This document shows, piece after piece, positions 1 to 9,659 of a stretch of DNA of 64,000 nt; the stretch's first letter is position 1, and every line of letters starts with the position of its first letter. Source of the stretch: Deltaproteobacteria bacterium. GTDB taxonomy: Bacteria; Myxococcota_A; Polyangia; Polyangiales; Houyiibacteriaceae. The stretch spans positions 62,001-126,000 of the forward strand of contig JAEPMI010000017.1 in the NCBI GenBank assembly GCA_017644045.1, read 5' to 3'. The notes below the pieces were generated by a model. That model had not been told where the DNA came from, made no database searches, and saw only the letters and a list, made by a program, of their open reading frames with translations. The translations under genes and the position numbers were made by a program.

Positions 1-647
1 CGCGATCCGCCGTGGGTCTTCGCCGCCGAGTGCACCAGGAACGGGTGGCACAGGTAGACCGTCCCGGCGGTCCCGGTCGCGAGCGCGATGGGCCGCTCGG
101 TCGAGTCACCGAAGTCGTCGGCGACCAGCTCCCGAAGCGTCATTCCCGGCTCGCCGGCGTCTCCGAGCGATCGCGCGACGTCGACGTGGGAGCCGAGCCG
201 AAGCCGCGTGGGCGCGTCGTCCTCGCCCACGTCGCTGAAGAGGAAGAGCATCAGCAGTGCACGGCCACGGGAACGGAAGTTCACCCGCCACTCGAGGAAG
301 TCGGGATGCTTGTAGCCGAAGCTCGGATCCACGTGCCATCCGGCATCGTCCGCGATCGCATCGGAGGGGAAGGCCACGCGAAAGGTCCCCATGGACCCAC
401 AAGGCAACCATCGCCCCGGGCCGACGAGCGCGTCGAACGCGGCGCGGAGCGCTGGCGTGTTGGCAGGGCGTACGAAAGGCGGCGCGTCGAACATCCCGAG
501 TCGGACCACCGAGCGCGTCCAGCTCTCGGGAGCGTCGGTGCAGCCCGCGGCCGCGAGGATCGCCCGTCGGACGACCGCCGCTGCGTCCGCGTCGAAGGCG
601 CCATCGATCCGAAGGAAGCCCTCTCGAACGAAACTCTCGACGTCCAT
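1..647 (-). CDS. PhyH-family Fe(II)/2-oxoglutarate dioxygenase, 3' end missing
   Basis: Member of the phytanoyl-CoA dioxygenase (PhyH) family, non-haem iron oxygenases that hydroxylate lipid or small-molecule substrates. The frame opens at the ATG at 647 (MDVESFVREGFLRIDGAF, a typical PhyH N-terminus) and runs open off the left edge, giving about 215 residues. The metal-binding H-x-D is seen in GWHVDPSFG. A later block reads FLFSDVGEDDAPTRLRLGSH, followed by VYLCHPFLVHSA, which should hold the distal iron-binding histidine. The C-terminal end is outside the window. It is transcribed divergently from the gene at 805 across about 157 bp. The substrate cannot be told from sequence. The fold assignment is firm. 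Confidence 0.85.
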   Translation of the reverse strand, partial: MDVESFVREGFLRIDGAFDADAAAVVRRAILAAAGCTDAPESWTRSVVRLGMFDAPPFVRPANTPALRAAFDALVGPGRWLPCGSMGTFRVAFPSDAIADDAGWHVDPSFGYKHPDFLEWRVNFRSRGRALLMLFLFSDVGEDDAPTRLRLGSHVDVARSLGDAGEPGMTLRELVADDFGDSTERPIALATGTAGTVYLCHPFLVHSAAKTHGGS

Positions 648-804
648 GGGCCCGAGGGTGGCCACGACCACGGCGAACACAAGCCCGTGGCGCGTCGACC
701 TCGCGAGTGTGGGCCGTGTGCCGCGACTCGCCGTCCGGCCTCACGCAGAATGCCCCGAAGCCGTCCGTTCTCGGGTTGGTACGGGGTGTGCTGAGTCTCC
801 GATC

Positions 805-1905
805 ATGACTCGCTTCATCCTCGCCCTGGTCGTTCCGACCGCGATCCTCTCCATGCCCTCGGAGGCCGAGGCCTGCGCTTGCTGCGACGGTGGCGCGGCG
901 CGGGACGTGGTCGGGTGGAGCGAGTCCGGCAACAGCGCGCTGGTCCGGATGCGCGGCATCGGCTGCGAGGACGTGCTGGCGCTCGAGATCCGACGCCGCG
1001 GCGACGATGCGCCGGCCGGCTGCTTCGACCTGTACGGCGAGAACCCGGGCGCGCGCGTCGAGTGCGGTGCCGGTGCGCTCTCCTACGGCTTCGACCGCTG
1101 GGACTGGAGCGAGCGGCCGGCGTGGGAGTCGCTGCGCTCGCCGCGACAGGCGGCCTACCCGCAGACGCCCACCGAGGTCGCGGCCTCCCACCTGCGGGCC
1201 ACCCTCACCCGCGAGGCGCCCGACGACGAGCTCGCGCCCACCATGCGGCTCGAGGTCTTCGCCCTCGGCGCGCGGGGCTGGGTGCCCCTCTTCGAGCGCA
1301 CGCTCCACCCGGGGCGGCCCGACGACGCGCGCAGCCCGGAGGACATGACCCACGCGGAGCAGGTCACCGCGCGCACGCCGCGCCCCATCGAGGTGCGCGT
1401 GTGGCCGAGCCCCAACGGCCGCCACGCGCTGGTGGAGGTCGGCGGTCAGAACGAGTCGCCCAACATGGGCTGGTTCCCCGAGCAGATGAGCTGGGTCCGA
1501 CTGCCGGCGGACCTCGCTCCTCTGCCGACCGTGGCCGCGGGCGACCCTGGCGGCCGAGCGCTGGCGCTGCACGGCATCGAGCCCGCCTTCGCCAACGAGA
1601 ACGCCGAGGCCGGCCGGCTGGCCATCGCCACCGCTCGGGAGGTCAACCGCGCCGGGCTCACCGCCCACCGCGCCGAGCGCTTCGAGGAGGCGGCCGCCCT
1701 CTTCGCGACGGCCGCCATGACCGACCCCCGAGACGCGATGAGCCGCTACAACCTCGCCTGCGCCTTCGCCCGGTTGGGCCAGGAGGCGCCCGCGTTGGCG
1801 GTGCTGAAGGACCTGAAGGACTCCCGCTGCCCGCGGTGCGCCGAGCGGCTCCGGCGGGCGCGGCAGGACCCGGACCTGGCAGCTCTCCGCGACCGACTGC
1901 CCTGA
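805..1905 (+). CDS. Secreted protein with C-terminal TPR-like repeats, function unknown
   Basis: 366 residues from the ATG at 805, chosen because it begins directly with a Sec signal peptide (MTRFILALVVPTAILSMPSE, cleavage probably after AEA before CACC). The open frame extends further upstream but would put the signal peptide inside the protein. The body is unrecognised and contains several cysteines near the N-terminus (CACC, GCED, GCFD). The last 80 residues look like a TPR: HRAERFEEAAALFATAA followed by MSRYNLACAFARLGQ and a CPRC pair. Likely periplasmic or outer-membrane associated. It converges on the FG-GAP lipoprotein gene, with only two bases between the stop codons. Confidence 0.8.
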   Translation: MTRFILALVVPTAILSMPSEAEACACCDGGAARDVVGWSESGNSALVRMRGIGCEDVLALEIRRRGDDAPAGCFDLYGENPGARVECGAGALSYGFDRWDWSERPAWESLRSPRQAAYPQTPTEVAASHLRATLTREAPDDELAPTMRLEVFALGARGWVPLFERTLHPGRPDDARSPEDMTHAEQVTARTPRPIEVRVWPSPNGRHALVEVGGQNESPNMGWFPEQMSWVRLPADLAPLPTVAAGDPGGRALALHGIEPAFANENAEAGRLAIATAREVNRAGLTAHRAERFEEAAALFATAAMTDPRDAMSRYNLACAFARLGQEAPALAVLKDLKDSRCPRCAERLRRARQDPDLAALRDRLP

Positions 1906-1907
1906 TC

Positions 1908-3986
1908 TCAGGGAGCCAGCGACCGCGGGAAACTGCTCGGCGCAGGACCGTCGGTCGCAGCCGTGAGGCGATAGCTCGCCCTGAGGCTCGACGACACCAC
2001 CAGGAGGTGCAGGACGTCGGCGTCGTGCGCGCCGACCAGGAGCTCCGGGGAGCCGTCCCCGTCCATGTCCGCCATCGCGAGGGTCTGACCGTAGCTGGTC
2101 GGGGTCGCATCCGGGCTGTCGAGCGACATCCGTTCGGCCCCCAGAACCGGCCCCGCGACCATCGTGCCGAACACCCGCAGCTGACCGACGTCGACGAAGT
2201 CGCCGTTCCGCCAGTACGGAGCACTCACGAAGAGCTCGTCGCGGCCGTCGCCGTCGACGTCACCGGCGACCACGTCCGTGCCGAAGTTCTCGCCGGCCCC
2301 GTCCCCGCGGAGCTCCGTCGATGTGGGGACCAGGCCGCCGCGGCCCCCGCGGAAGACGTACACGCGGCCGCGCCCGCTCTCGTCGACGGGTGCGCCGATC
2401 GCGACATCGGAGAACCCATCCCCGTCGAAGTCGCCGTGAGTCGCAGCGGCGCCGAAGTCGTCCGCCGAGAGGACGGGCTCGCGTTCGAGCGGCACGCGGA
2501 CGAGAGCTCGAGTGCCACCAAGGAACACGTGCCCCGAGCCTCCCATCGGCCCCGATGAGACGCCGACGACCAGGTCCACGAACCCGTCGCCGTCGACATC
2601 GCCTGCCGCGTACGGCGCCGCGCGGGGCAGGGTGCTGGCGACGGTCGACAAGGAATCGTCGACCACGAGCTCCCGACTCTCCATTCCCCACACCGGGAAG
2701 ACTTCGTTCCGAGAAGTCCACCCCACCACCAAGTCGTCGAAGCCGTCGCCATCGAGGTCGCCGACGGAGGCGAGTCCCTGCCCGAAGGCCGAGGCATCGG
2801 TCGTCGAGAGCATCGCACCCGGGACGAGATCCCCGGCGCCCCCCCAGAAGAGCTGGACCTGGTCCACCATGCCCACGGCGAGATCCGAGAACCCGTCGGC
2901 GTCGAAATCGCCGGTCGCGACCGTGACGTGACTGTCGACTGACGGCACGCCAACTCCGGAGAGCGTCCGTTTGGCGAGCGCCGCCGACAGATCGGCCTCA
3001 CCGTCGAAGAGGGTCACCGCACCCCCGGCGCCGGCCGCCCTCGGGTCGCCCGCCGCGACGTCGCCGTAGCCGTCGCCGTTCAGGTCGCCGCGCAGCCGCC
3101 CCACGTTCAGGTAGCGCACCTCGCTCGGTGTGCCGCAGCGTTCGTCCCGGCACCCGCTCACCCGCCACACGTATCGCGCGCCGACGGGCGCCGCGTCCAC
3201 CTCCAGCGCGGACGGCGGTCGCCACTCGATGGGCTCACCCACCGCGCCGACGACGTAGCTCACCGCGCGGCCCGGCATGCCCAGCTGACCCACGCAGTCG
3301 GGCAGCGGCTCCGGGGTCCCGCATCGCACGAGCTCGATCCGGTAGTCGGAGGCACCATCGAGCGGCTCCCACACGAAGCGAGGTCTCAGCGAGTCGCCCG
3401 CGTGAATGGAACCCGTGTAGGCACCGTTGGGCGGCCAACGGAGCGCCGGCGGCGGAAGGGCGTCACCACCGTCCTCGCCCCCGCCACCGTCATCCACTCC
3501 ACCGTCGTCGACCCCGCCATCGATGTCGTCGACGAAGTCGCGTAGGGGCGGAACGCAGGTCGCAACCCCGGCGACCGGCTCGCACGAGAGCATCCCGCAG
3601 GCGAGCTCGGCGCAACCGTCGGCGAACGCGAGGTTCAGCGTCACCTGACGGCCGTCGACGAACGCGGCCTCCACTCGAAGGTGGCCCAGCTCCCGACCCT
3701 CGGCGTCGAACCCGTCGGCCTCGTAGCGGAAGCTCCGTCCATCGTCACCGCCGGCGGGAGCGACGACCGTGGTCAGCGGCCATCGATCGGCGTCGGTCGC
3801 CACCGACCCGGAGTAGACCTCGGCGAACGTGCCGCCCGTCTCCGCGCCGCTCACGCGCAGCTCCACCCGCGTGATGGCGGTGCGGAGCGCCCCCTCGGCG
3901 TCGAGCCGGACGATCACCGCCGTCCTCGGGTCGTCGTCCCCACACCCGAAGAGGATCGCCAACCCGACGATCAGCGCTCGCTTCAT
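1908..3986 (-). CDS. FG-GAP repeat lipoprotein
   Basis: 692 residues from the ATG at 3986. The N-terminus MKRALIVGLAILFGCGDDDP is a lipoprotein signal with a lipobox ending in LFGC, which fixes the start although the frame is open upstream. After a beta-rich N-terminal part comes a low-complexity Asp/Gly linker (DGGVDDGGVDDGGGG) typical of myxobacterial surface lipoproteins, then an Ig/fibronectin-like segment and at least six FG-GAP/VCBS repeats with calcium-binding D-x-D-G-D-G cores (DLNGDGYGD, DFDADGFSD, DLDGDGFDD, DVDGDGFVD, DFDGDGFSD, DVDGDGRDE, DMDGDGSPE). These form an integrin-alpha-like beta-propeller. It is the last gene of an operon with the kinase; its ATG overlaps the preceding stop (ATGA). 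Confidence 0.9.
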   Translation of the reverse strand: MKRALIVGLAILFGCGDDDPRTAVIVRLDAEGALRTAITRVELRVSGAETGGTFAEVYSGSVATDADRWPLTTVVAPAGGDDGRSFRYEADGFDAEGRELGHLRVEAAFVDGRQVTLNLAFADGCAELACGMLSCEPVAGVATCVPPLRDFVDDIDGGVDDGGVDDGGGGEDGGDALPPPALRWPPNGAYTGSIHAGDSLRPRFVWEPLDGASDYRIELVRCGTPEPLPDCVGQLGMPGRAVSYVVGAVGEPIEWRPPSALEVDAAPVGARYVWRVSGCRDERCGTPSEVRYLNVGRLRGDLNGDGYGDVAAGDPRAAGAGGAVTLFDGEADLSAALAKRTLSGVGVPSVDSHVTVATGDFDADGFSDLAVGMVDQVQLFWGGAGDLVPGAMLSTTDASAFGQGLASVGDLDGDGFDDLVVGWTSRNEVFPVWGMESRELVVDDSLSTVASTLPRAAPYAAGDVDGDGFVDLVVGVSSGPMGGSGHVFLGGTRALVRVPLEREPVLSADDFGAAATHGDFDGDGFSDVAIGAPVDESGRGRVYVFRGGRGGLVPTSTELRGDGAGENFGTDVVAGDVDGDGRDELFVSAPYWRNGDFVDVGQLRVFGTMVAGPVLGAERMSLDSPDATPTSYGQTLAMADMDGDGSPELLVGAHDADVLHLLVVSSSLRASYRLTAATDGPAPSSFPRSLAP

Positions 3987-4756
3987 CGACCGAACTCCAA
4001 CGCGTGGATCACGCGCCCGGGCGCGTCGGCGCCGAGAGGCGAGCCATCGTCGCGGGTCCCCAGGGTGACCGCCACCACACCGATCCCCACCAGGGCCACG
4101 ACCCCGAGCGACACCCACAGCCAGGTCAGGCTCCGCTCCTCGGGCGGGGTCTGCGATTCCGATTCCGGGGGAAGCACCACCGGGTCGGGATCGGCCGGCG
4201 GTTCCTCGGGACTCACCGACGGTCGGAGCTCGAGCGTCAACGAACGCTCCGGAGAGCGCAGGGTCACCCGCTCCCGGCGCGTGTCGAAGCCGGGCCTCGA
4301 CGCCTCGATCTGGTGCTCACCGCGCGTCAGGACGATCGGCTCCGCCGTGTCCCTCTCCGCGTGGTCGACTCGCACGCGAGTCCCGGCCGGCGCCACGATC
4401 GTCAACCGGGTGACGAAGCGACCCGCGGCCGTCAGGGCTTGCCGAGCGAGCTCGGCCCGGTCCTCGCGAAGGCCCGGGTCGGCGACGAGCGAGGACTCGA
4501 GCAGCTCGACCGCCCGCACGTAGTCCCGCGCTTCGTAGGACGAGTTCCCCGCCATGCGCAGCGCTTCTGCGCTGGGGCGGATCTCGTGGGCTCGGAGGAA
4601 GAGGGTGCGCGCTTCGATCCAGTGACCCGCCTCGAACTCGGCGAGCGCCTCTCGAATCGTGCGCTCGAACTCCCCGCCCGGCTGTGCGCTGGTCGTGGAT
4701 GCCAAGAGAAGCCAGATGGACGCCAACAAGAAGCCGCAGACGCGGTCAAAAGTCAT
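3983..4756 (-). CDS. Signal-peptide protein with TPR and PEGA-like domain and C-terminal membrane anchor
   Basis: 257 residues from the ATG at 4756. The start is chosen for its signal peptide (MTFDRVCGFLLASIWLLLAS, cleavage near TTSAQ). It has a TPR-like helical part (FEAGHWIEARTLFLRAHEIRPS), then a small beta domain resembling PEGA (TIVAPAGTRVRVDHAER, then GEHQIEASRPGF), a Pro/Glu-rich linker, a TM helix (LTWLWVSLGVVALVGIGVVA) and a short tail. This is a common myxobacterial layout next to Ser/Thr kinases. It sits between the kinase (11-bp overlap) and the FG-GAP lipoprotein (4-bp overlap), so the three are almost certainly co-translated. The PEGA call is by pattern only. Confidence 0.8.
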   Translation of the reverse strand: MTFDRVCGFLLASIWLLLASTTSAQPGGEFERTIREALAEFEAGHWIEARTLFLRAHEIRPSAEALRMAGNSSYEARDYVRAVELLESSLVADPGLREDRAELARQALTAAGRFVTRLTIVAPAGTRVRVDHAERDTAEPIVLTRGEHQIEASRPGFDTRRERVTLRSPERSLTLELRPSVSPEEPPADPDPVVLPPESESQTPPEERSLTWLWVSLGVVALVGIGVVAVTLGTRDDGSPLGADAPGRVIHALEFGR

Positions 4757-6269
4757 CGAGCGCGACCATACCGACTTCGAGACGAGGTGTCGCACCCATC
4801 CGCGCCGGCGTCTCGGCCGGCTCTTCGGTCATCGCGCGCATCGGGCTCCGGCGACGTCGGCGACCGGGGCGTTCCTCGGTCTCCGCCTCGGCGGCCTCGG
4901 TCTCCTCCGGCGTTGCTTCCTCGGTCTCCTCCGGCGTTGCTTCCTCGGTCGGCTCCGGGATCACCTCGGGCTCTTCCTCGCTCGGCAGCACGGGCACTGG
5001 AGTCGCAGCCGGTGCGGTCCGCGGAGTGGGTCCCGCCAGCCCGGGAAGCTCGGGCTCGACGCTCGGCTCGCTGCCCCCGTTTCCGCTCGACCAGAGCACG
5101 GCCGCTCCGACCACGAGGCCGAGGACGGCAGCGACCGCGATCAGCGCCAGCCGCTTCTTGGACGCGCGCTCGGTCTCGCCGGAGGAGTCCGAGGGGAGCC
5201 GCACCTCCGTCATCGCGGTGCTGAAACTGGACGAAGCGTCCGCCGGCATGGGCGTCCCGACCGTGCCGGCCCCGGTCGGCTCGAAGGGCATCGCGTAGTC
5301 GGGGTCGGTCGTCGCGACGCTCAGGTCCACCGGGAGGCTCAGCGACGCCCCACCCGGCGCGTAGTGGTCGTGAGAGAGCCCGAGCGCATCACAGAGCTGG
5401 AACGCGAGGGCCTCCGCCGAGGGCGGCCGTTGCTCCGGCTTCTTGGCGAGGCAGCGAAGCACCACCTGCTCCACCGTGACCGGAACCGTCGGCACCAGCG
5501 CTCGCGGGGGCTTGGGCGGCGTCTGGACGACCTTCAGCAGGAGCGAGGGGATCGACGAGGCTTCGAAGGGGAGCGCGTGCGTCAGGGCTTCGTACATCAT
5601 CGCCCCGATCGCGTAGATGTCCGCCCGGGCATCGATGACGGCGGCGTCCAGGGCCTGCTCGGGCGACATGTACGCCGGCGTGCCCATGACCATGCCGGTG
5701 TTGGTCAGCCGGATCTCGGACGCTCGCCCCTCGCTCATCAGCTTGGAGAGGCCGAAATCGAGGATCTTGGGGCGCACGGGCGTCCCGGGCCGGCCCTTCA
5801 CCAGAAAGACGTTCTCCGGCTTCAGGTCCCGGTGGACCACCCCTCGCTCGTGGGCCTCCTGCAGGCCGTGGAGGAGGGGGAGCAGGTACGAGACCAGCTC
5901 GGGTGCGGGGACCGGTCCTCGCTGGAAGCGCGCGGCCAGCGGCTCGCCACGAAGGAGCTCCATCAGCGAGTACATGCCGCCGTCGGCCTGGTCGACGTCG
6001 AAGATCTGCACGACGTTGGGGTGCTCGAGGGCACACGCGCTCTGCGCCTCGCGAACGAAGCGCTCGGTCGCCTCCGGGCTGGACGCCAGGTCGGGGACCA
6101 GCCACTTGAGGGCGAAGCGCTTCTTCGTGCGGACGTGCTCGACCTCGTAGACCGCCCCCATGCCGCCCTGGCCGATGAGGCGGAGCACCTGGAACTTGCC
6201 TGCGACGGTGTCGCCGGGCTGGAGCCATCGAGGGATGGGGTGAGGAGCCGACATCGGGGCGGTGGTCAA
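4746..6269 (-). CDS. Membrane Ser/Thr protein kinase (PknB-like)
   Basis: 507 residues. Cytoplasmic Hanks-type kinase domain at about 25-300: glycine loop GQGGMG (33-38), lysine K55 in FALKWL, catalytic HRDLKPEN (D148, N153), DFG at 171-173, GTPAYMSPEQ activation segment. All catalytic residues are present, so it should be active. A TM helix follows (about 374-394), then an extracytoplasmic Pro/Glu/Thr-rich tail holding a duplicated TEEATPEE unit, coded by a 24-bp direct repeat near 4898-4945. The ATG at 6254 is an alternative start. It heads an operon with the TPR/PEGA protein and the FG-GAP lipoprotein, suggesting an envelope signalling unit; it diverges from the tubulin-like operon over 132 bp. 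Confidence 0.92.
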   Translation of the reverse strand: MTTAPMSAPHPIPRWLQPGDTVAGKFQVLRLIGQGGMGAVYEVEHVRTKKRFALKWLVPDLASSPEATERFVREAQSACALEHPNVVQIFDVDQADGGMYSLMELLRGEPLAARFQRGPVPAPELVSYLLPLLHGLQEAHERGVVHRDLKPENVFLVKGRPGTPVRPKILDFGLSKLMSEGRASEIRLTNTGMVMGTPAYMSPEQALDAAVIDARADIYAIGAMMYEALTHALPFEASSIPSLLLKVVQTPPKPPRALVPTVPVTVEQVVLRCLAKKPEQRPPSAEALAFQLCDALGLSHDHYAPGGASLSLPVDLSVATTDPDYAMPFEPTGAGTVGTPMPADASSSFSTAMTEVRLPSDSSGETERASKKRLALIAVAAVLGLVVGAAVLWSSGNGGSEPSVEPELPGLAGPTPRTAPAATPVPVLPSEEEPEVIPEPTEEATPEETEEATPEETEAAEAETEERPGRRRRRSPMRAMTEEPAETPARMGATPRLEVGMVALDDF

Positions 6270-6401
6270 GGTAATGTTACATCCAGAAGCGCTGCAACCT
6301 TCCCTTGGAACCGTCGGCGGCTCGGATGGGCGCCACCGGGTCCGAGAAGGCGCTCACCCACGATCCTTCCCAAGAATCCGGGGGTTTAGTACCAACGCCC
6401 C

Positions 6402-9400
6402 ATGACGATCGAGATCATGCCTGGTGAGGTCACTCCGACCCTCTTCGTGGGACTCGGCGGCTCGGGGGGTCGGGCCATCGCGCGGGTGGCCGAACGGCTC
6501 CGCAGCACGCCAGAGTGGGACGCGAAATACCGCGATCTGGTGCGCTTCGTGGCCATCGACACCAACGAGGCCGACCTGGCGCACCTGCGGGGGCTGCCGA
6601 ACGGTGGCGTCGAGGTGACCATCGGCATCTCGGACTTCGACAAGGTCGAGTACACGAAGCTCCGCCGCGGCGAGGCCTTCGCCGCCGAGGACGAGTACTT
6701 CACCCAGTGGGTCCACCCCTGGTACCGCTTCCGCGAGGAGAGCGGCGCGGGCGCCGGTCAGATCCGGATCGAGAGCCGGCTCGGCTTCTTCCGGGCGGCC
6801 GAGGTCGGCGACGTGACCCGCAAGCTGCAGGACGTCATCCAGAGCGTGCAGCACCACAGCCACGGCATGCGCCGACACGGCGCGCCGCTGCAGGTCTTCG
6901 TCTACTTCTCGGTCGCCGGCGGCACCGGGAGCGGCGCGTTCCTGCCGCTCAGCTACCTGCTCCGCGACATCATCGGCGACGACCGCGCGCGCCTCTTCGG
7001 CTTCGCCATCCTGCCGGACGCCTTCGAGGAGAAGGTCGGCATGAACCGCGAGGGCACGCTCGCGAACGGCTACGCCGCGCTCAAGGAAGCCGAGCACCTG
7101 ATGAAGCTCGACGCCCAGGCGCCGCCGAACGAGCTCACCTTCCACTACGACCCGCGCGACAAGTCGAAGCGCACCATCACCCGCCGGCCCTACGACATCC
7201 TCTACCTGGTCGACCGACCGAGCCGCTTCAGCGTGGGCGACGTCGGCGAGGCGCTCGCGGACGCGACCTACGTCCAGATCTTCAGCCCGATCCTCGGCGA
7301 GCAGCAGGCGGACTACGACAACTACACGAAGGAGAGCCGCGCGCTCTTCCCGCCGGAGCTCGGCGACGATGGCTACACGGCCTTCTTCGGCACGCTCGGC
7401 GCCTCGCTGCTCCTGCTCCCGCGCGAGGACCTGCTGACCTACTGCGCGCGCCGCTACGCCGCGACCGCCGTGCGCCGCTACCTGCTCATGGACGACCCGA
7501 ACCTCGTGAGCGACGCCCAGCGCGAGCGCTTCCGCGCGTTCCTGGTCGACCCCGACGAGCTCGCCGCATTGAGCCCCGAGGCGCAGGCGGAGCGCCTCGA
7601 CGCGAGCTTCCAGCAGAAGATGGACCTGCTCGCGGAAGAGGACCGCGAGGGCGGCGTGTGGAAGCGCCTGCTCAAGGTGAAGGAGACCGCGGGCACCGCC
7701 CTCGACAGCCAGCTCCAGGCCATCGAGGACGAGCTCAAGGGCATGACCGCGAAGATCCGCGAGATCAGCGCCGACCGGATCCTCGACGACCAGTGGACGC
7801 CCGCCGCGACCGTCAGCGGTCTCAACCGCGAGGTCGCCGACGCGCGCGCCCAGGTCGAAGCGCGCACGGCCACGCACCTCAAGCGGCTCGAGCTCGGCGA
7901 CTGGTGGGCCGAGTTCCTGGCCGAGGCCGGACCGAGCGGCGCGCCGGAGCTCGACCCCTACGAGCAGCGCTACGTGCTCACGACCTTCCGCCGCCAGGGC
8001 GGCATGCTCGCGGGCGACGCCATCGACGAGCGCGCCGAGCGCATCGCGCGGCTGCGCAAGGAGGCCGACCTCGGCCGCGACTCGCGCTTCCGCAGCGAGA
8101 TGGACGCCCACGCCGCAGAGATCAAGAAGACCTACGGCGGCTGGGACAAGCTCATCACGCGCAAGGACACCGACTTCGAGCAGGCGCGCGACCGGACCGT
8201 CGCGAGCTTCAACCAGAACGTCGACAAGCAGCGCGCGCTCATCGTGCAGCAGGCGATGCACGAGATCCTCTCGGCACTCGGCCGCACCGCCGACCGCATG
8301 CGCGCGAGCTTCCGCAACGTGGAGTCCTCGGCCAGCCGCCTCGCGGACGAGCTCGAGGAGAAGGCGCGCCGCTTCGAGTACGACGGCGGCCTCGTCGGCA
8401 GCCAGAGCAACGACTACCTGCTCGACGTGGAGGTGCTCCAGCACCCGACCAGCCGCACGCGCTTCTGGGGTTGGTACTACGCCGACCAGGTGCAGAGCCG
8501 GCCGGAGATCGGCGACCCGAAGGCGGTGCTCGCCGCGGTCCGCGACGCGATGCGACCGAAGCGCGACCCGAAGGGCCGGCCCATCGAGCGCACCGCGCGC
8601 GAGATGGTCACCGACGTGGAGGGTGCGCTCGTCGGCGTGGCCCGCAGCTTCTTGAGCCAGACCATTCTCGGCGACCCGGAGAGCGACGACGAGTACGAGC
8701 GCGCCGGGCTCCGCATGGACGACGCGCTCCTGCTCGAGGCGCGCTACTACGCGCTGCAGGCCGGCCGCCCCGACGCGGACCCGACCGAGGCGCTGAAGGA
8801 CGAGGCGCCGCTGCTCCCGAGCAAGCTCCGCGAGGACGACCAGCTCCGCCGCTACGCGCGCCGCAAGCTCGACGCGACGCTCGGCAAGGCCGAGCCGCTG
8901 ACTCGCTACAGCCCGGAGGCGAAGAGCACGCTCAAGCACGCGGACATGGTGCTGCTCGGCCTCCACGAGACGGTCGAGAAGGGGCTCATCGGCGAGCTCA
9001 TGAAGGAAGCGACCGAGGGCCGCGGCGCCGAGGTGCTCCGCGGCTGGCCCGATCCGGAGCGGCTGGTGATCTACCACTCGATCCTGGGCGTGCCGCTCTT
9101 CGCCTTCCCGCACCTCAACGCGGAGATGAAGCACGCCTACCGCCGCTTCCAGCAGATGGAAGAGGGCAAGGACAAGGCGTGGCCGCTGCACATCGACCAC
9201 CACTGGGAGGGCCTGCCGGACCTCGACCCGACCGAGGCGCGGCAGACCATGCTCGCGGCGCAGGAGCGGGTGCGGCTGGCCATCGCTGCGCTGGTGCTCG
9301 GCAAGGAAGAAGGCACGGTCGTGGAAGGCGACGGAGGCTTCAAGCTCTCGCTGGGTGAAGGCGCCGAGCTCCCGCTCGGGGTCGACCCGATGGAGGCCGC

Positions 9401-9647
9401 GCAGGCGATGCTCGCCACGGAGGACTCGAAGCCGGCCATCTACGACACCGCCGTGTCGCCGCTGGTCGACGCCGCGCGCCACGCGACCGAGAAGGGCGAC
9501 ACCAAGGCGCTCCTCGAGGCCGCCGGCAAGGCCTGGAAGGGCGAAGCGGTGAAGCTGGAGCTGAAGGACGACCGCGACGCCGCCGAGGAGAAGCGGTACC
9601 AGGCGCTCCGCCGATCGGCGGCGTTGATCGACGCCCTGCTGGGCTGA
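6402..9647 (+). CDS. Tubulin-like GTPase (Tubulin_2 family) with long coiled-coil C-terminus
   Basis: 1081 residues. The N-terminal third is a tubulin/FtsZ-type GTP-binding fold: first-strand loop PTLFVGLGGSGGRAIARVAE (GLGGSGG 17-23), FVAIDTNEADL (about 49-59), and the tubulin signature loop AGGTGSGAF (GGTGSG 173-178), followed by the long helix. It is about three times the length of FtsZ; the rest is charged, mostly helical and coiled-coil-like with no domain I recognise. Homologues are known as tubulin-like proteins of proposed membrane-remodelling systems (Tubulin_2/FtsZl group); that role is inferred here. It is first in a three-gene operon: 12 bp to the next gene. The start has no rival Met close to the first beta strand. 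Confidence 0.85.
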   Translation: MTIEIMPGEVTPTLFVGLGGSGGRAIARVAERLRSTPEWDAKYRDLVRFVAIDTNEADLAHLRGLPNGGVEVTIGISDFDKVEYTKLRRGEAFAAEDEYFTQWVHPWYRFREESGAGAGQIRIESRLGFFRAAEVGDVTRKLQDVIQSVQHHSHGMRRHGAPLQVFVYFSVAGGTGSGAFLPLSYLLRDIIGDDRARLFGFAILPDAFEEKVGMNREGTLANGYAALKEAEHLMKLDAQAPPNELTFHYDPRDKSKRTITRRPYDILYLVDRPSRFSVGDVGEALADATYVQIFSPILGEQQADYDNYTKESRALFPPELGDDGYTAFFGTLGASLLLLPREDLLTYCARRYAATAVRRYLLMDDPNLVSDAQRERFRAFLVDPDELAALSPEAQAERLDASFQQKMDLLAEEDREGGVWKRLLKVKETAGTALDSQLQAIEDELKGMTAKIREISADRILDDQWTPAATVSGLNREVADARAQVEARTATHLKRLELGDWWAEFLAEAGPSGAPELDPYEQRYVLTTFRRQGGMLAGDAIDERAERIARLRKEADLGRDSRFRSEMDAHAAEIKKTYGGWDKLITRKDTDFEQARDRTVASFNQNVDKQRALIVQQAMHEILSALGRTADRMRASFRNVESSASRLADELEEKARRFEYDGGLVGSQSNDYLLDVEVLQHPTSRTRFWGWYYADQVQSRPEIGDPKAVLAAVRDAMRPKRDPKGRPIERTAREMVTDVEGALVGVARSFLSQTILGDPESDDEYERAGLRMDDALLLEARYYALQAGRPDADPTEALKDEAPLLPSKLREDDQLRRYARRKLDATLGKAEPLTRYSPEAKSTLKHADMVLLGLHETVEKGLIGELMKEATEGRGAEVLRGWPDPERLVIYHSILGVPLFAFPHLNAEMKHAYRRFQQMEEGKDKAWPLHIDHHWEGLPDLDPTEARQTMLAAQERVRLAIAALVLGKEEGTVVEGDGGFKLSLGEGAELPLGVDPMEAAQAMLATEDSKPAIYDTAVSPLVDAARHATEKGDTKALLEAAGKAWKGEAVKLELKDDRDAAEEKRYQALRRSAALIDALLG

Positions 9648-9659
9648 CGTCGCACTGGG